Source of the DNA: Chryseobacterium polytrichastri
Lineage (GTDB): Bacteria; Bacteroidota; Bacteroidia; Flavobacteriales; Weeksellaceae
Assembly (NCBI RefSeq): GCF_900142445.1
Contig: NZ_FRAV01000017.1
Location: 1 to 64,000, forward strand
Direction of reading: 5' to 3'
Length of the DNA stretch: 64,000 nucleotides
Within the stretch, counting starts at the first letter, position 1. Each line of letters opens with the position of its first letter. The position numbers and the translations under genes were made by a program. The notes under the pieces were generated by a model. The model was not told the origin of the DNA. It saw only the letters and a list, made by a program, of their open reading frames with translations, and did no database searches. This document shows, piece by piece, positions 1 through 7,990 of this stretch.

Positions 1-314
1 CTTGTATATCTTTTTTTAGGATAAATAAGGAGATTTTCTCTTCGCAGATAATCAAACAATGCATCTCTGCCTATTTTTATCTTTTCAAGCGTAAACTTAT
101 TTTTAAGCAAATAATACAGTTTTCTTGTTCCTATTCTGGGCTGCTCCAGACGGAATTCTTCAATGAATTGTTTTACTTTCAGTAATTCTTTTTCTCGAAC
201 ACAAAGTCTTTGGCGCTGTTGATAAATGGCTTGTCTGCTTATCCCAAACAATCTGCAGATTCTTGATAAACTCAATTTTTCTTCTTGGAGTTCTCTGACT
301 GTTTGGGGGTAAAC
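1..314 (-). CDS. IS3-family transposase orfB, N-terminal part, made by -1 frameshift (partial)
   Basis: 104 codons are open from 314 down to the window edge, in the -1 frame relative to orfA. The translation has a helix-turn-helix segment (RICRLFGISRQAIYQ) followed by the EQPRIGTRKLYYLL region typical of the HTH_21 domain at the start of IS3 orfB. The DDE catalytic core would lie beyond base 1. No ATG precedes it; expression is expected as an orfAB fusion through the A AAA AAG heptamer at 314-320. Confidence 0.75.
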
Positions 315-661
315 TTTTTTCGGATCTGTGTGCCATATTGCTTGTCAGAGATATCGATCATCATATTGAGAACTCTGGTTTTCAGTTTTTCATCAGCCAA
401 TTCCTTCTCTAATCTTTTGATTTTTTCGGCGGGTGTTTCTTTCGATTGTGACATAGTATGAATAATGGGTTTACTCCAATCTAAATTACCATATTTTCTG
501 AGCCAAACCAAAACGGTACTTCTGCCTTGAATACCATAATGTTTCTGTGCCTGTTTGTATGTAAATTCGCCCTTTTCTATGCGACTGACGATACCTAATT
601 TAAAAGACATTGTATAATCTCGTTGTGTACGCTTTTCTCTATTCCTATCTCGTTTTTCCAT
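272..661 (-). CDS. IS3-family transposase orfA (HTH protein)
   Basis: 129 residues. The N-terminal half holds the HTH_Tnp_1 type fold (FKLGIVSRIEKGEFTYKQAQ...GRSTVLVWLRKYG), which binds the terminal repeats. Residues about 80-102 form a heptad-like segment (IKRLEKELADEKLKTRVL) that resembles the leucine zipper used by IS3 OrfA to multimerise with OrfAB. The ATG is about 40 bases inside the element end. The 3' end overlaps the orfB frame, as usual for the family. Nothing indicates inactivation in the visible part. Confidence 0.85.
   Translation of the reverse strand: MEKRDRNREKRTQRDYTMSFKLGIVSRIEKGEFTYKQAQKHYGIQGRSTVLVWLRKYGNLDWSKPIIHTMSQSKETPAEKIKRLEKELADEKLKTRVLNMMIDISDKQYGTQIRKKFTPKQSENSKKKN
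314..320 (-). other. Programmed -1 frameshift slippery site (A AAA AAG)
   Basis: On the minus strand the orfA codons read CGA AAA AAG, giving the heptamer A AAA AAG in the correct phase for tandem -1 slippage. After slippage the next codon is GTT and the frame stays open to the window edge with orfB-like sequence. This is the standard IS3 arrangement. A downstream stimulatory structure was not assessed. Confidence 0.7.
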
Positions 662-710
662 AATAAGTATATTTTCTGTAAACCTATTTTAGGACGCGAC
701 AAATAAAATA

Positions 711-741
711 AAAAAAGCACTTCAATTTGAAGTGCTTTTTT
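711..741 (-). terminator. Rho-independent terminator of the suf operon
   Basis: Perfect inverted repeat: stem 711-724 with 728-741, three-base loop. The GC-containing core AGCACTTCA is flanked by A and T runs on both sides, so it can work in both directions. It lies 17 bases past the sufD stop. Confidence 0.85.
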
Positions 742-757
742 ATGTATCAATTTATTT

Positions 758-2083
758 TTAGAACTCTATGTCTACGTTTAGTTTCTCTGCCAAAAGTTTT
801 GAAACTTTCTCTTTAAGAGGCTCAATATCGATATTCTGCATGGCATCATTAGCAAATGCATATAAAAGTAAAGCCTGCGCTTCTTTTTTAGAAATACCTC
901 TTGCTCTTAGGTAAAATAATGCATCCTCATTCAATTGTCCAACCGTACAGCCGTGAGAACATTTCACATCGTCTGCAAAAATCTCTAACTGAGGTTTGGT
1001 GTCAATAGTAGCACCTTCGCTTAATAAAACGTTGTTATTTTGTTGATAAGCATTCGTTTTTTGAGCAATTTTATCAACGAAAACTTTTCCGTTAAATACA
1101 CCGTGTGCATTATCTTTAAAAATACCTTTATAATTCTGGTAACTTTCACAGTTGGGCGTCTTATGATGAACTGCCGTGTGGTGGTCTACCAATTGGTCTT
1201 TCCCAATGATAGTGATTCCGTTCATGAATGAATTAATGTTTGATCCATTATGAATAAAATCCAGGTTATTTCTAACCAATTTACCTCCAAAAGTAAATGT
1301 GTTTACCGTTGTTAAACTGTCTTTTTCCTGTTTTGCGAAAGTGCTGTCTACAAGATAAGACGTATGATTGTCGTTTTGAAGTTTGTGCCAATCTGCTTTT
1401 GCATTTGGGTATGTGAAAATCTCCGTTACCGAATTTGTTAATACAAATGTATCATCAAAATTGTGGTGACTTTCAATAATTTCCACTTTTGCTCCATCCT
1501 CTACGATCAACAAGTTTCTTGTATTGTAGAATGTGTTTTCTTCTTGATTTTGAGAAATATAGAAGACATGGATTGGTTTTTCAATCACTACATTTTTCGG
1601 AACTTTCAGAAAGAAACCATATTTGCAATATGCAAGGTTTAAATCTGTAAAAGCCGAATTACCGTCAGCAATTGTATTAAAGTATTTATCAAAAACTTCT
1701 TTGTGATTCTCGTCATTCAAAGCGTAATTGAATGATAGGAACTCTACATTTTCGATAGAAACTTTAGATAATTCTTTATGAAGTTTACCGTTTACAAAAA
1801 CAATCCAGTCAAAATTTTCTTCGCCTAAATGCAATTGGTCGAATTGCTCTTTAGTGATATTGTGACTTTCTTTCGGGAAAAAATTGTAGTTTTTTTCCGT
1901 GATTTCTTTGATGTTGGTATATTTATATTCTTCGTCTTTCTTGGTAGGAAAACCAATGCTTTCAAACTTTTGAATAGCAGATTTTCTATCTTCATCCAGA
2001 AATCTGTGACGAAGACTTTCCAAAAATTCACCGTGGTTGTCAATAATTTGATCGTATAAAGCCATTACTGCGATTTCGGCCAT
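758..2083 (-). CDS. sufD: Fe-S cluster assembly protein SufD
   Basis: About 441 residues, the usual SufD length. SufD combines with SufB and SufC (SufBC2D) to build Fe-S clusters in the cytoplasm. The beta-helix core and C-terminal signature (DDVKCSHGCTVGQ, then LFYLRARGI) are clear. The frame also opens with a GTG at 2086 directly before the ATG at 2083; a further ATG at 2065 (MALYDQ) is a plausible alternative because many homologues begin near there. It is the last gene of the operon, 99 bases after sufC. Confidence 0.93.
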   Translation of the reverse strand: MAEIAVMALYDQIIDNHGEFLESLRHRFLDEDRKSAIQKFESIGFPTKKDEEYKYTNIKEITEKNYNFFPKESHNITKEQFDQLHLGEENFDWIVFVNGKLHKELSKVSIENVEFLSFNYALNDENHKEVFDKYFNTIADGNSAFTDLNLAYCKYGFFLKVPKNVVIEKPIHVFYISQNQEENTFYNTRNLLIVEDGAKVEIIESHHNFDDTFVLTNSVTEIFTYPNAKADWHKLQNDNHTSYLVDSTFAKQEKDSLTTVNTFTFGGKLVRNNLDFIHNGSNINSFMNGITIIGKDQLVDHHTAVHHKTPNCESYQNYKGIFKDNAHGVFNGKVFVDKIAQKTNAYQQNNNVLLSEGATIDTKPQLEIFADDVKCSHGCTVGQLNEDALFYLRARGISKKEAQALLLYAFANDAMQNIDIEPLKEKVSKLLAEKLNVDIEF

Positions 2084-2185
2084 CACACCTTTTTTATATA
2101 TTTGAATATTGTACTAATACTGCGGTTTTTCCGCTTTGTTTTTTAGTTAAAATTGATAAAATCTTAGCTAAAAACTATTTTCTTC

Positions 2186-2929
2186 TTAGTTAAGAAGCCA
2201 ATCGTAACCTTTCTCTTCAAGCTCTAAAGCAAGAGATTTATCTCCTGTTTTAATGATCTTACCGTTCGCTAAAACGTGTACAAAGTCAGGTTGAATATAG
2301 TTAAGCAATCTTTGATAGTGAGTAATCAAAAGAACTGCATTACCTTCGTTTTTGAATGTATTTACTCCATCTGCAACAATTCTTAACGCATCAATATCTA
2401 ATCCTGAATCTGTCTCATCAAGAATAGCCAATTTTGGGTTAAGCATCATCATTTGGAAAATCTCATTTCTTTTCTTTTCACCTCCTGAAAAACCTTCATT
2501 CAATGATCTTGAAAGGAAATCTTTTTTAATTCCCAATTGCTCAGATTTCTCACGAATCATTGCTAACATCTCTTTTGCAGACATGTCTTCCAATCCGTTT
2601 GCTTTTCTGGTTTCGTTTAAAGCAGCTTTGATAAAGTTGGTTACAGAAACCCCAGGAATTTCCACAGGATATTGGAAAGAAAGGAAAATACCTTTGTGCG
2701 CTCTGTCTTCCGGAGCATCTTCAATGATATCTTCACCTTGAAAAAGAATTTCTCCGTCTGTAACTTCGTAATCTTCTTTTCCTGCAATTACAGAAGAAAG
2801 AGTAGATTTTCCGGCTCCGTTTGGTCCCATGATCGCATGAACTTCACCTGGTTTTATTTCGAGATTGATACCTTTTAAAATTTCTGCGCCATCTGCAATT
2901 TTGGCGTGCAAGTTTTTTATATTTAACAT
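2186..2929 (-). CDS. sufC: Fe-S cluster assembly ATPase SufC
   Basis: 247-residue ABC-type ATPase without membrane domain. Walker A is GPNGAGKST near residue 36, the signature is FSGGEKKR (the SufC-specific form of the ABC motif), and Walker B is LAILDETDSGLD. The D-E-T-D-S-G-L-D stretch is typical of SufC. It energises the SufBC2D scaffold. It lies between sufB and sufD on the same strand with loose gaps (157 and 99 bases). Confidence 0.96.
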   Translation of the reverse strand: MLNIKNLHAKIADGAEILKGINLEIKPGEVHAIMGPNGAGKSTLSSVIAGKEDYEVTDGEILFQGEDIIEDAPEDRAHKGIFLSFQYPVEIPGVSVTNFIKAALNETRKANGLEDMSAKEMLAMIREKSEQLGIKKDFLSRSLNEGFSGGEKKRNEIFQMMMLNPKLAILDETDSGLDIDALRIVADGVNTFKNEGNAVLLITHYQRLLNYIQPDFVHVLANGKIIKTGDKSLALELEEKGYDWLLN

Positions 2930-3044
2930 ATGTTCAAGTTTATCGCAAGGCTAGACTAAGATTTTTTAATCTCCTTTGCTTTTTTAAGATAAACAAAGGC
3001 GCTAACGCTTATCAATGAAATACTATTTCTTATTTATTTGTTTT

Positions 3045-3083
3045 TAAACATTAAGAATTTATCAAATAAAAGCTTAATGTTTA
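3045..3083 (-). other. Intercistronic hairpin between sufB and sufC
   Basis: Inverted repeat TAAACATTAAG (3045-3055) and CTTAATGTTTA (3073-3083), with a 17-base loop. It begins 4 bases after the sufB stop. The stem is AT-rich with a short A run rather than a U tract on the transcript 3' side, so full termination seems unlikely. It could instead protect or process the suf mRNA. Confidence 0.4.
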
Positions 3084-3086
3084 TAT

Positions 3087-4535
3087 CTATCCTACAGAAC
3101 CTTCTAAAGAAATTTCCAATAATTTTTGCGCTTCAATAGCAAATTCCATTGGTAATTTATTTAAAACTTCTTTACTGAAACCATTGACGATCAAAGCAAT
3201 TGCTCTTTCCGTATCAATACCTCTTTGGTTACAGTAGAAAATCTGATCTTCACCAATTTTTGAAGTTGTAGCCTCGTGTTCTAACTGAGCTGTAGGATCT
3301 TTAATTTCTATGTAAGGGAAAGTATGTGCACCACATTCGTTACCCATTAGCAAAGAGTCACATTGAGAGAAGTTTCTTGCTCCTTTTGCAGAAGGCATTA
3401 CTTTCACCAATCCTCTGTATGAGTTTTGTGATTTTCCTGCAGAGATTCCTTTAGAAATAATCGTTGATCTGGTGTTTTTACCAATGTGAATCATCTTTGT
3501 TCCTGTATCTGCATATTGGTGGTTGTTGGTAACTGCAATAGAGTAGAATTCTCCAATTGAGTTATCACCTTTCAAGATACAAGACGGATATTTCCAAGTA
3601 ACAGCAGAACCTGTTTCAACCTGAGTCCAAGAGATTTTTGCATTTCTTTCGCAAAGTCCTCTTTTCGTTACAAAATTGAAAACACCTCCTTTTCCTTCTT
3701 CATTTCCTGGATACCAGTTTTGAACAGTTGAATATTTAATTTCAGCACCATCCATTGCAATAAGTTCTACAACAGCAGCGTGAAGCTGGTTTTCGTCTCT
3801 TGATGGAGCTGTACAGCCTTCAAGATAAGATACGTAACTTCCTTCATCAGCAATAACAATCGTTCTTTCAAACTGACCTGTTCCTGCCTGATTGATACGG
3901 AAATACGTAGACAATTCCATTGGACATCTTACCCCTTTTGGAATATAGCAGAAACTTCCGTCAGAAAATACTGCGGAATTCAATGCTGCATAAAAGTTGT
4001 CTCCTCTAGGAACTACTTTACCAAGATATTTCTTAACAAGATCCGGGTGATTTTTAATAGCTTCAGAAATAGAACAGAAAATAATTCCTTTTTCCATTAA
4101 CGTGTCCTGAAAGGTCGTTTTTACAGAAACTGAATCTATTACAATATCTACAGCAACTCCTGAAAGTCTTTTTTGTTCCTCAATATTGATTCCTAATTTT
4201 GCAAAAGTTGCCAATAATTCCGGATCTACTTCATCTAAGCTAGCTAGTTCTGGCTTAGATTTAGGGGCTGCATAATATTTAATCGCCTGAAAATCTGGTT
4301 TTGTATATTTAATGTTAGCCCAATCTGGCTCAGTCATTTTCAACCAAATTCTATAAGACTCCAAACGCCATTCTGTCATCCATTCCGGCTCTTCTTTTTT
4401 AGCAGAGATAGCACGAACGATGTCTTCATTTAAACCAATTGGGAAATCTTCATAATCGATTTTTGTTTCCCAACCGAATTCATATTTTTTATTTTCTAAA
4501 TCGACTCTTAAGTCGTCTTCAGTATATTTACTCAT
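3087..4535 (-). CDS. sufB: Fe-S cluster assembly scaffold SufB
   Basis: 482 residues, normal for SufB. It is the cluster scaffold and sulfur acceptor of SufBC2D. Typical stretches are visible: [38 protein letters not shown], and the C-terminal [13 protein letters not shown] with its conserved cysteine, followed by QRGIDTERA. It lies 81 bases after the A-type carrier gene and is read in the same direction. Confidence 0.97.
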   Translation of the reverse strand: MSKYTEDDLRVDLENKKYEFGWETKIDYEDFPIGLNEDIVRAISAKKEEPEWMTEWRLESYRIWLKMTEPDWANIKYTKPDFQAIKYYAAPKSKPELASLDEVDPELLATFAKLGINIEEQKRLSGVAVDIVIDSVSVKTTFQDTLMEKGIIFCSISEAIKNHPDLVKKYLGKVVPRGDNFYAALNSAVFSDGSFCYIPKGVRCPMELSTYFRINQAGTGQFERTIVIADEGSYVSYLEGCTAPSRDENQLHAAVVELIAMDGAEIKYSTVQNWYPGNEEGKGGVFNFVTKRGLCERNAKISWTQVETGSAVTWKYPSCILKGDNSIGEFYSIAVTNNHQYADTGTKMIHIGKNTRSTIISKGISAGKSQNSYRGLVKVMPSAKGARNFSQCDSLLMGNECGAHTFPYIEIKDPTAQLEHEATTSKIGEDQIFYCNQRGIDTERAIALIVNGFSKEVLNKLPMEFAIEAQKLLEISLEGSVG

Positions 4536-4616
4536 TTTAATAGATTTTAGAGGTTAAATTTCAGATGTTAAAACTTGCGATGTGCAAACTTTTAGGCTCT
4601 GGTTTCTAACTTCTAA

Positions 4617-4946
4617 TTATAAAGAAAAACTCTCTCCACAACCACACGTTCTGGATGCATTAGGATTGTTGAAAACAAACCCCTTTCCGTTTAATCCTCC
4701 TGAATACTCAAGAATTGTTCCTGCCAGATAAAGGATAGATTTTTTTTCAACAACAATTTTCACATCATTGTCTTCAAAAATCTGATCTGTGTCTGCTTTT
4801 TGATTGTCAAACCCCAAAACATACTCTAAACCAGAACATCCTCCACTTTTTACCCCTACTCTTATATAATCTTCAGCAGGGTTGAAGCCATCTTCCGTCA
4901 TAAGTTGGATAGCTTTTGCCTTTGCTTGGTCTGATACTTTTATCAT
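4617..4946 (-). CDS. sufA: A-type Fe-S carrier protein (IscA/SufA/ErpA family)
   Basis: 109 residues. The three conserved cysteines are present: one in GCSGLEY and two in the C-terminal CGCGESF. These A-type proteins carry Fe-S clusters from the scaffold to target apoproteins. It is the first gene of the suf operon, directly behind a good promoter, so SufA-like is the natural name. Sequence alone does not separate SufA from ErpA. Confidence 0.88.
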   Translation of the reverse strand: MIKVSDQAKAKAIQLMTEDGFNPAEDYIRVGVKSGGCSGLEYVLGFDNQKADTDQIFEDNDVKIVVEKKSILYLAGTILEYSGGLNGKGFVFNNPNASRTCGCGESFSL

Positions 4947-4974
4947 TGTATTTATTTAGAATGATTTAATGATG

Positions 4975-5006
4975 CAAAAATACGAACTAATTTCCGCAAT
5001 CTCAAA
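4975..5006 (-). promoter_or_regulatory. Promoter of the suf operon
   Basis: On the minus strand TTTG (5006-5003), 20 bases, then TATTTTTG (4982-4975). This matches the Bacteroidetes primary sigma factor consensus TTTG / TAnnTTTG. Transcription would start near 4968, about 22 bases before the ATG at 4946. Confidence 0.65.
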
Positions 5007-5120
5007 TTGAAGCTATCTATTTTAATGATTCCGATCTTATTATGTTCATTATTGATATGATTGTTAATGTTAAAATTGTATAAATTTTCGATCACGAATC
5101 TGGAGATCTTGTTTTTGATT

Positions 5121-5128
5121 TAACTTTG
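5121..5128 (+). promoter_or_regulatory. Candidate -7 element for the GLPGLI gene pair
   Basis: TAACTTTG fits TAnnTTTG and lies 32 bases before the ATG at 5161. No good TTTG is seen about 20 bases upstream, so the assignment is weak. Confidence 0.35.
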
Positions 5129-5160
5129 AATAGGATTTTTTATCTATAAAATAAATAATA

Positions 5161-6102
5161 ATGAAAAATAAACTTCTTGTTTTTTTAGTGTCGCTTTTGG
5201 TAACAATGTCTTATGGACAGACTACAAGATACATTTATGAAACTTCAGTGAATCCGGATTCAATTAATCTGGTAAGTCTGAAGAACGAGAAAACTTTTTT
5301 AGATATTAAAGGAAATCGTTCTTTATTTATCAGTGAAAACAAACTAATAAAAGATTCTTTATTCTCTGCATTTAAAATTGAAGAAAAGAAAGATGTTAAA
5401 AAAGAAGAAAAAGATTTTTCGAAACTCGGTATAAAAAAACATGTTGAGCCTACTTTTTTTGAATATTACATTACTAAAGATATTCCGGGACAAAAAGTTT
5501 ATTATTATGATAGAGTAGCCGGAAAACAAATTTATTACCAGGAAGACCGACCTATAAAATGGGAGATAACCAATGTTACAGAGAAGCAGAACGGGTATCC
5601 GTCCCAAAAAGCGGTTGCTAATTTTGGAGGAAGAGTTTGGACAGCGTGGTTCACAAAAGATATTCCTATTTCTGATGGACCTTATAAACTTTCCGGATTA
5701 CCCGGACTGATTGTGAAGTTAGAAGATGATAAAGGTGATTATAAATTTGATCTTATTAAGAAGATAACAGTGAAGAGTGCGTTTGAAGAACCCATTAGTT
5801 CTGATGCCAAACAAAGTACAAGGATGAACTTTAACGGAGATAAAGCAGCATTGGAGTTGGAATTTGCAAAAAACAGAAGGTTAGGCAGCAATGGAGAGGG
5901 CATGCAGAATTTTAGCGGCGGAGGTGGAAAACATGGCGGCGGTATGGGCGGAATGAGAGGCGGTAACCACGCAGGTGGTGGCGGAGGAATGTCTCACAGA
6001 GGAGGAATGGATGGGGATAATAGTCCATCAATGCCAAGTGGCAACATAGAAAATACTTCTTTTAAAAGCAGTATCAATCAAAACCCAATTGAATTAAAAT
6101 AA
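5161..6102 (+). CDS. GLPGLI family exported protein (first of pair)
   Basis: 313 residues with a signal peptide (residues 1-19, ending in SYGQ). The name-giving motif is at 179-184, preceded by the conserved WTAWFTKDIPISDGPYK block. A segment from about 235 to 280 is very rich in Gly, Met and His (GGGMGGMRGG type). The protein ends in NPIELK, as does its neighbour. GLPGLI proteins are Bacteroidetes-specific, probably cell-surface or periplasmic, and have no established function. Only 8 bases separate it from the next paralogue, so the two are cotranscribed. Confidence 0.88.
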   Translation: MKNKLLVFLVSLLVTMSYGQTTRYIYETSVNPDSINLVSLKNEKTFLDIKGNRSLFISENKLIKDSLFSAFKIEEKKDVKKEEKDFSKLGIKKHVEPTFFEYYITKDIPGQKVYYYDRVAGKQIYYQEDRPIKWEITNVTEKQNGYPSQKAVANFGGRVWTAWFTKDIPISDGPYKLSGLPGLIVKLEDDKGDYKFDLIKKITVKSAFEEPISSDAKQSTRMNFNGDKAALELEFAKNRRLGSNGEGMQNFSGGGGKHGGGMGGMRGGNHAGGGGGMSHRGGMDGDNSPSMPSGNIENTSFKSSINQNPIELK

Positions 6103-6110
6103 AAAGTACA

Positions 6111-6980
6111 ATGAAAAAAATAGGCATTATTGCTTTAGCGTTGTTTATTCAGAACATCTATGCACAAGCTAATAGATTTGTGTATCAAGTGACTATGAAA
6201 CCGGACGCAGCAAATAAAAATGACATAAAGACTGAGAATGCATACTTGGATATTTCGGGAGAAAAATCACTTTTCTATTCTGAAAACAGATTGAAAAGAG
6301 ATTCTATTATGCAGAAAAACTTCCAAAGCGGTGGTGGAAGAGGTTTTAACAGAGATCAAATGGAAGGATTACGATCCAATATTAATTATTCTATTGAAAA
6401 AGATAAGACCAACCAAAAGACGTTCTTTAAAGATAGGATAGGGCGAGATATCTATTCTTACGAAGAAGATCGTCCTTTAAGTTGGAAAATTTTATCGGAG
6501 ACGATGAAAATAGGAGATTATAAAGTTCAAAAAGCAGAAACTGATTTTGCAGGAAGAAAATGGACGGCATGGTTTACAACAGATCTTCCTTACCAAGATG
6601 GACCGTATAAATTTACAGGACTTCCAGGCTTGATTGTAAAAGTGGAAGATGCTCAAGGAGATTATTCTTTTGATTTAATGAAAAACTATAAAATTGCCGA
6701 TTTCCCAACGATGAATCAGTTTGGAAATACCATTAAAGTAAAAAGGTCAGATTACTTAAAGCAGCAGGAAAAATATAGAAGTGATCCTATGTCATTCATG
6801 AGCCAACAAGGAGGTGGCTTTGCTCAGACCAGAATGGTTGATAGCGGAATTGCCTCGCCAAGATCAGGCGGTGGAGGAGGTCGTGGAGGAAATCAAAATC
6901 CTGCCGACATGAAGAAGAGAATGGAAGACAGAATAAAAGAGGAAGCTAAAAGTAATAGCAATCCGATAGAATTAAAATAA
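6111..6980 (+). CDS. GLPGLI family exported protein (second of pair)
   Basis: 289 residues with a signal peptide ending in IYAQ. The GLPGLI motif is at 170-175, with the block WTAWFTTDLPYQDGPYK before it. Short Gly-rich segments lie near residues 73-78 and 243-260. It shares the EDRP...W and NPIELK features with the upstream gene and is clearly a tandem duplicate, but the two differ in the length and place of the Gly-rich part. Function unknown. A terminator follows directly. Confidence 0.88.
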   Translation: MKKIGIIALALFIQNIYAQANRFVYQVTMKPDAANKNDIKTENAYLDISGEKSLFYSENRLKRDSIMQKNFQSGGGRGFNRDQMEGLRSNINYSIEKDKTNQKTFFKDRIGRDIYSYEEDRPLSWKILSETMKIGDYKVQKAETDFAGRKWTAWFTTDLPYQDGPYKFTGLPGLIVKVEDAQGDYSFDLMKNYKIADFPTMNQFGNTIKVKRSDYLKQQEKYRSDPMSFMSQQGGGFAQTRMVDSGIASPRSGGGGGRGGNQNPADMKKRMEDRIKEEAKSNSNPIELK

Positions 6981-6985
6981 AAACA

Positions 6986-7012
6986 AAACCCTGAAGAGCT
7001 TCTTCAGGGTTT
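6986..7012 (+). terminator. Terminator after the GLPGLI pair
   Basis: Stem AAACCCTGAAGA / TCTTCAGGGTTT (6986-6997 and 7001-7012), three-base loop, followed by CTATTTTT. It can also serve the convergent metallopeptidase gene ending at 7033. Confidence 0.8.
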
Positions 7013-7032
7013 CTATTTTTATAAAGATAAAT

Positions 7033-7896
7033 TTATTTTAAAAGTTGGTTGAAAGTATCACCTTGTTTGATATCTCCGGTATTATATCCTTTCATAAACC
7101 ATTCTTTACGCTGTGCAGATGAACCGTGGGTAAAGCTTTCCTGATTAACATATCCCTGAGATCTTTTCTGAATATTATCATCTCCAACAGCTTGTGCAGC
7201 TTCAATGGCAGATTCAATATCACCAGGTTCTAAAATATGTTCTCTGGAATCTGTTTTTTTTGCCCAAACTCCGGCATAGAAATCAGCCTGTAATTCAGTT
7301 GCGACAGAAACTCTGTTCATTTCCGCTTCAGAATATCTTCCACTTCTTCTAAGATTGTCCACTTTTTGGGTAGTTCCTAAAAGCGTTTGTACGTGATGTC
7401 CTACTTCATGAGCCAATACATAGGCAATGGTAAATTCAGTTACTTTTGCACCAAATTTATCCTGTAGTTCATTAAAAAAGCTCATATCCATGTAAACTTT
7501 CTGGTCAGCCGGACAATAAAAAGGGCCCATTGCAGATTGTGCTGTTCCGCATCCTGACTGAGTAGTTTGTGAAAAAAGAACAATCTTAGGAGGAGTATAG
7601 GTCATGCCATTTTCTTTAAAAATCTGGTCCCATGTTAGGATGTTCCATTTTCCCATCATGTCAACCATTTCTCCAATTTTTTTATCGTTGGCAGATAATT
7701 CTCTCTGTTCGGTCTGGGGCTGTGGGGAAGACATACTGCCAGAACTTAATATGCTGGAAGGATCGCCTCCCAGAAAGAAGATGATAGCGGCAATAATTAA
7801 AGTTCCGAGTCCGCCACCTACAATGGCTCCACCGCTGGTGCCACCGCTTCCGCGACGGTCTTCAACGTTTCCACCTCTATCGTCTGTCCATTTCAT
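7033..7896 (-). CDS. Neutral zinc metallopeptidase (YpfJ/KPN_02809 family)
   Basis: 287 residues. The N-terminus MKWTDDRGG and a Gly/Arg-rich stretch precede one membrane segment (about 26-43), followed by a Ser/Gln-rich linker. The catalytic HEVGHH is at 163-168. Other family blocks are TQSGCGTAQSAMGPFYCP, ELQADFYAGVWA (likely third ligand) and the C-terminal SSAQRKEWFMKGYNTGD. The domain should face the periplasm. The substrate is unknown. It ends against the GLPGLI terminator and follows the LtaS-like gene by 94 bases, possibly as one unit. Confidence 0.9.
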   Translation of the reverse strand: MKWTDDRGGNVEDRRGSGGTSGGAIVGGGLGTLIIAAIIFFLGGDPSSILSSGSMSSPQPQTEQRELSANDKKIGEMVDMMGKWNILTWDQIFKENGMTYTPPKIVLFSQTTQSGCGTAQSAMGPFYCPADQKVYMDMSFFNELQDKFGAKVTEFTIAYVLAHEVGHHVQTLLGTTQKVDNLRRSGRYSEAEMNRVSVATELQADFYAGVWAKKTDSREHILEPGDIESAIEAAQAVGDDNIQKRSQGYVNQESFTHGSSAQRKEWFMKGYNTGDIKQGDTFNQLLK

Positions 7897-7990
7897 AGTT
7901 TGTAATTTTATGTATAAAGTTAAAAATATAAAATTAATAGTAGCATTAAAAAATTATCTGCTGAATGATCAGTTAAAATATACCTTTTAA

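Larger units (their letters stand above)
1..701 (-). mobile_element. IS3-family insertion sequence, 5' part only (cut by window edge)
   Basis: Minus-strand element containing a small HTH/leucine-zipper orfA and, in the -1 frame, the N-terminal part of a DDE transposase orfB. The 5' end is placed at 701, where the minus strand begins TGTCGCGTCC, matching the TG...CA termini of IS3 elements. The 3' end lies beyond base 1, so the inverted repeat and target duplication cannot be confirmed. The end lies 10 bases from the suf terminator, so the element inserted just outside the suf operon without damaging it. Confidence 0.8.

Noticed and set aside
5900..6010. Gly-rich run in the first GLPGLI gene as a DNA repeat array
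   Set aside because: Codons vary and no regular DNA period is seen, so it is a compositionally biased protein segment rather than a tandem DNA repeat.
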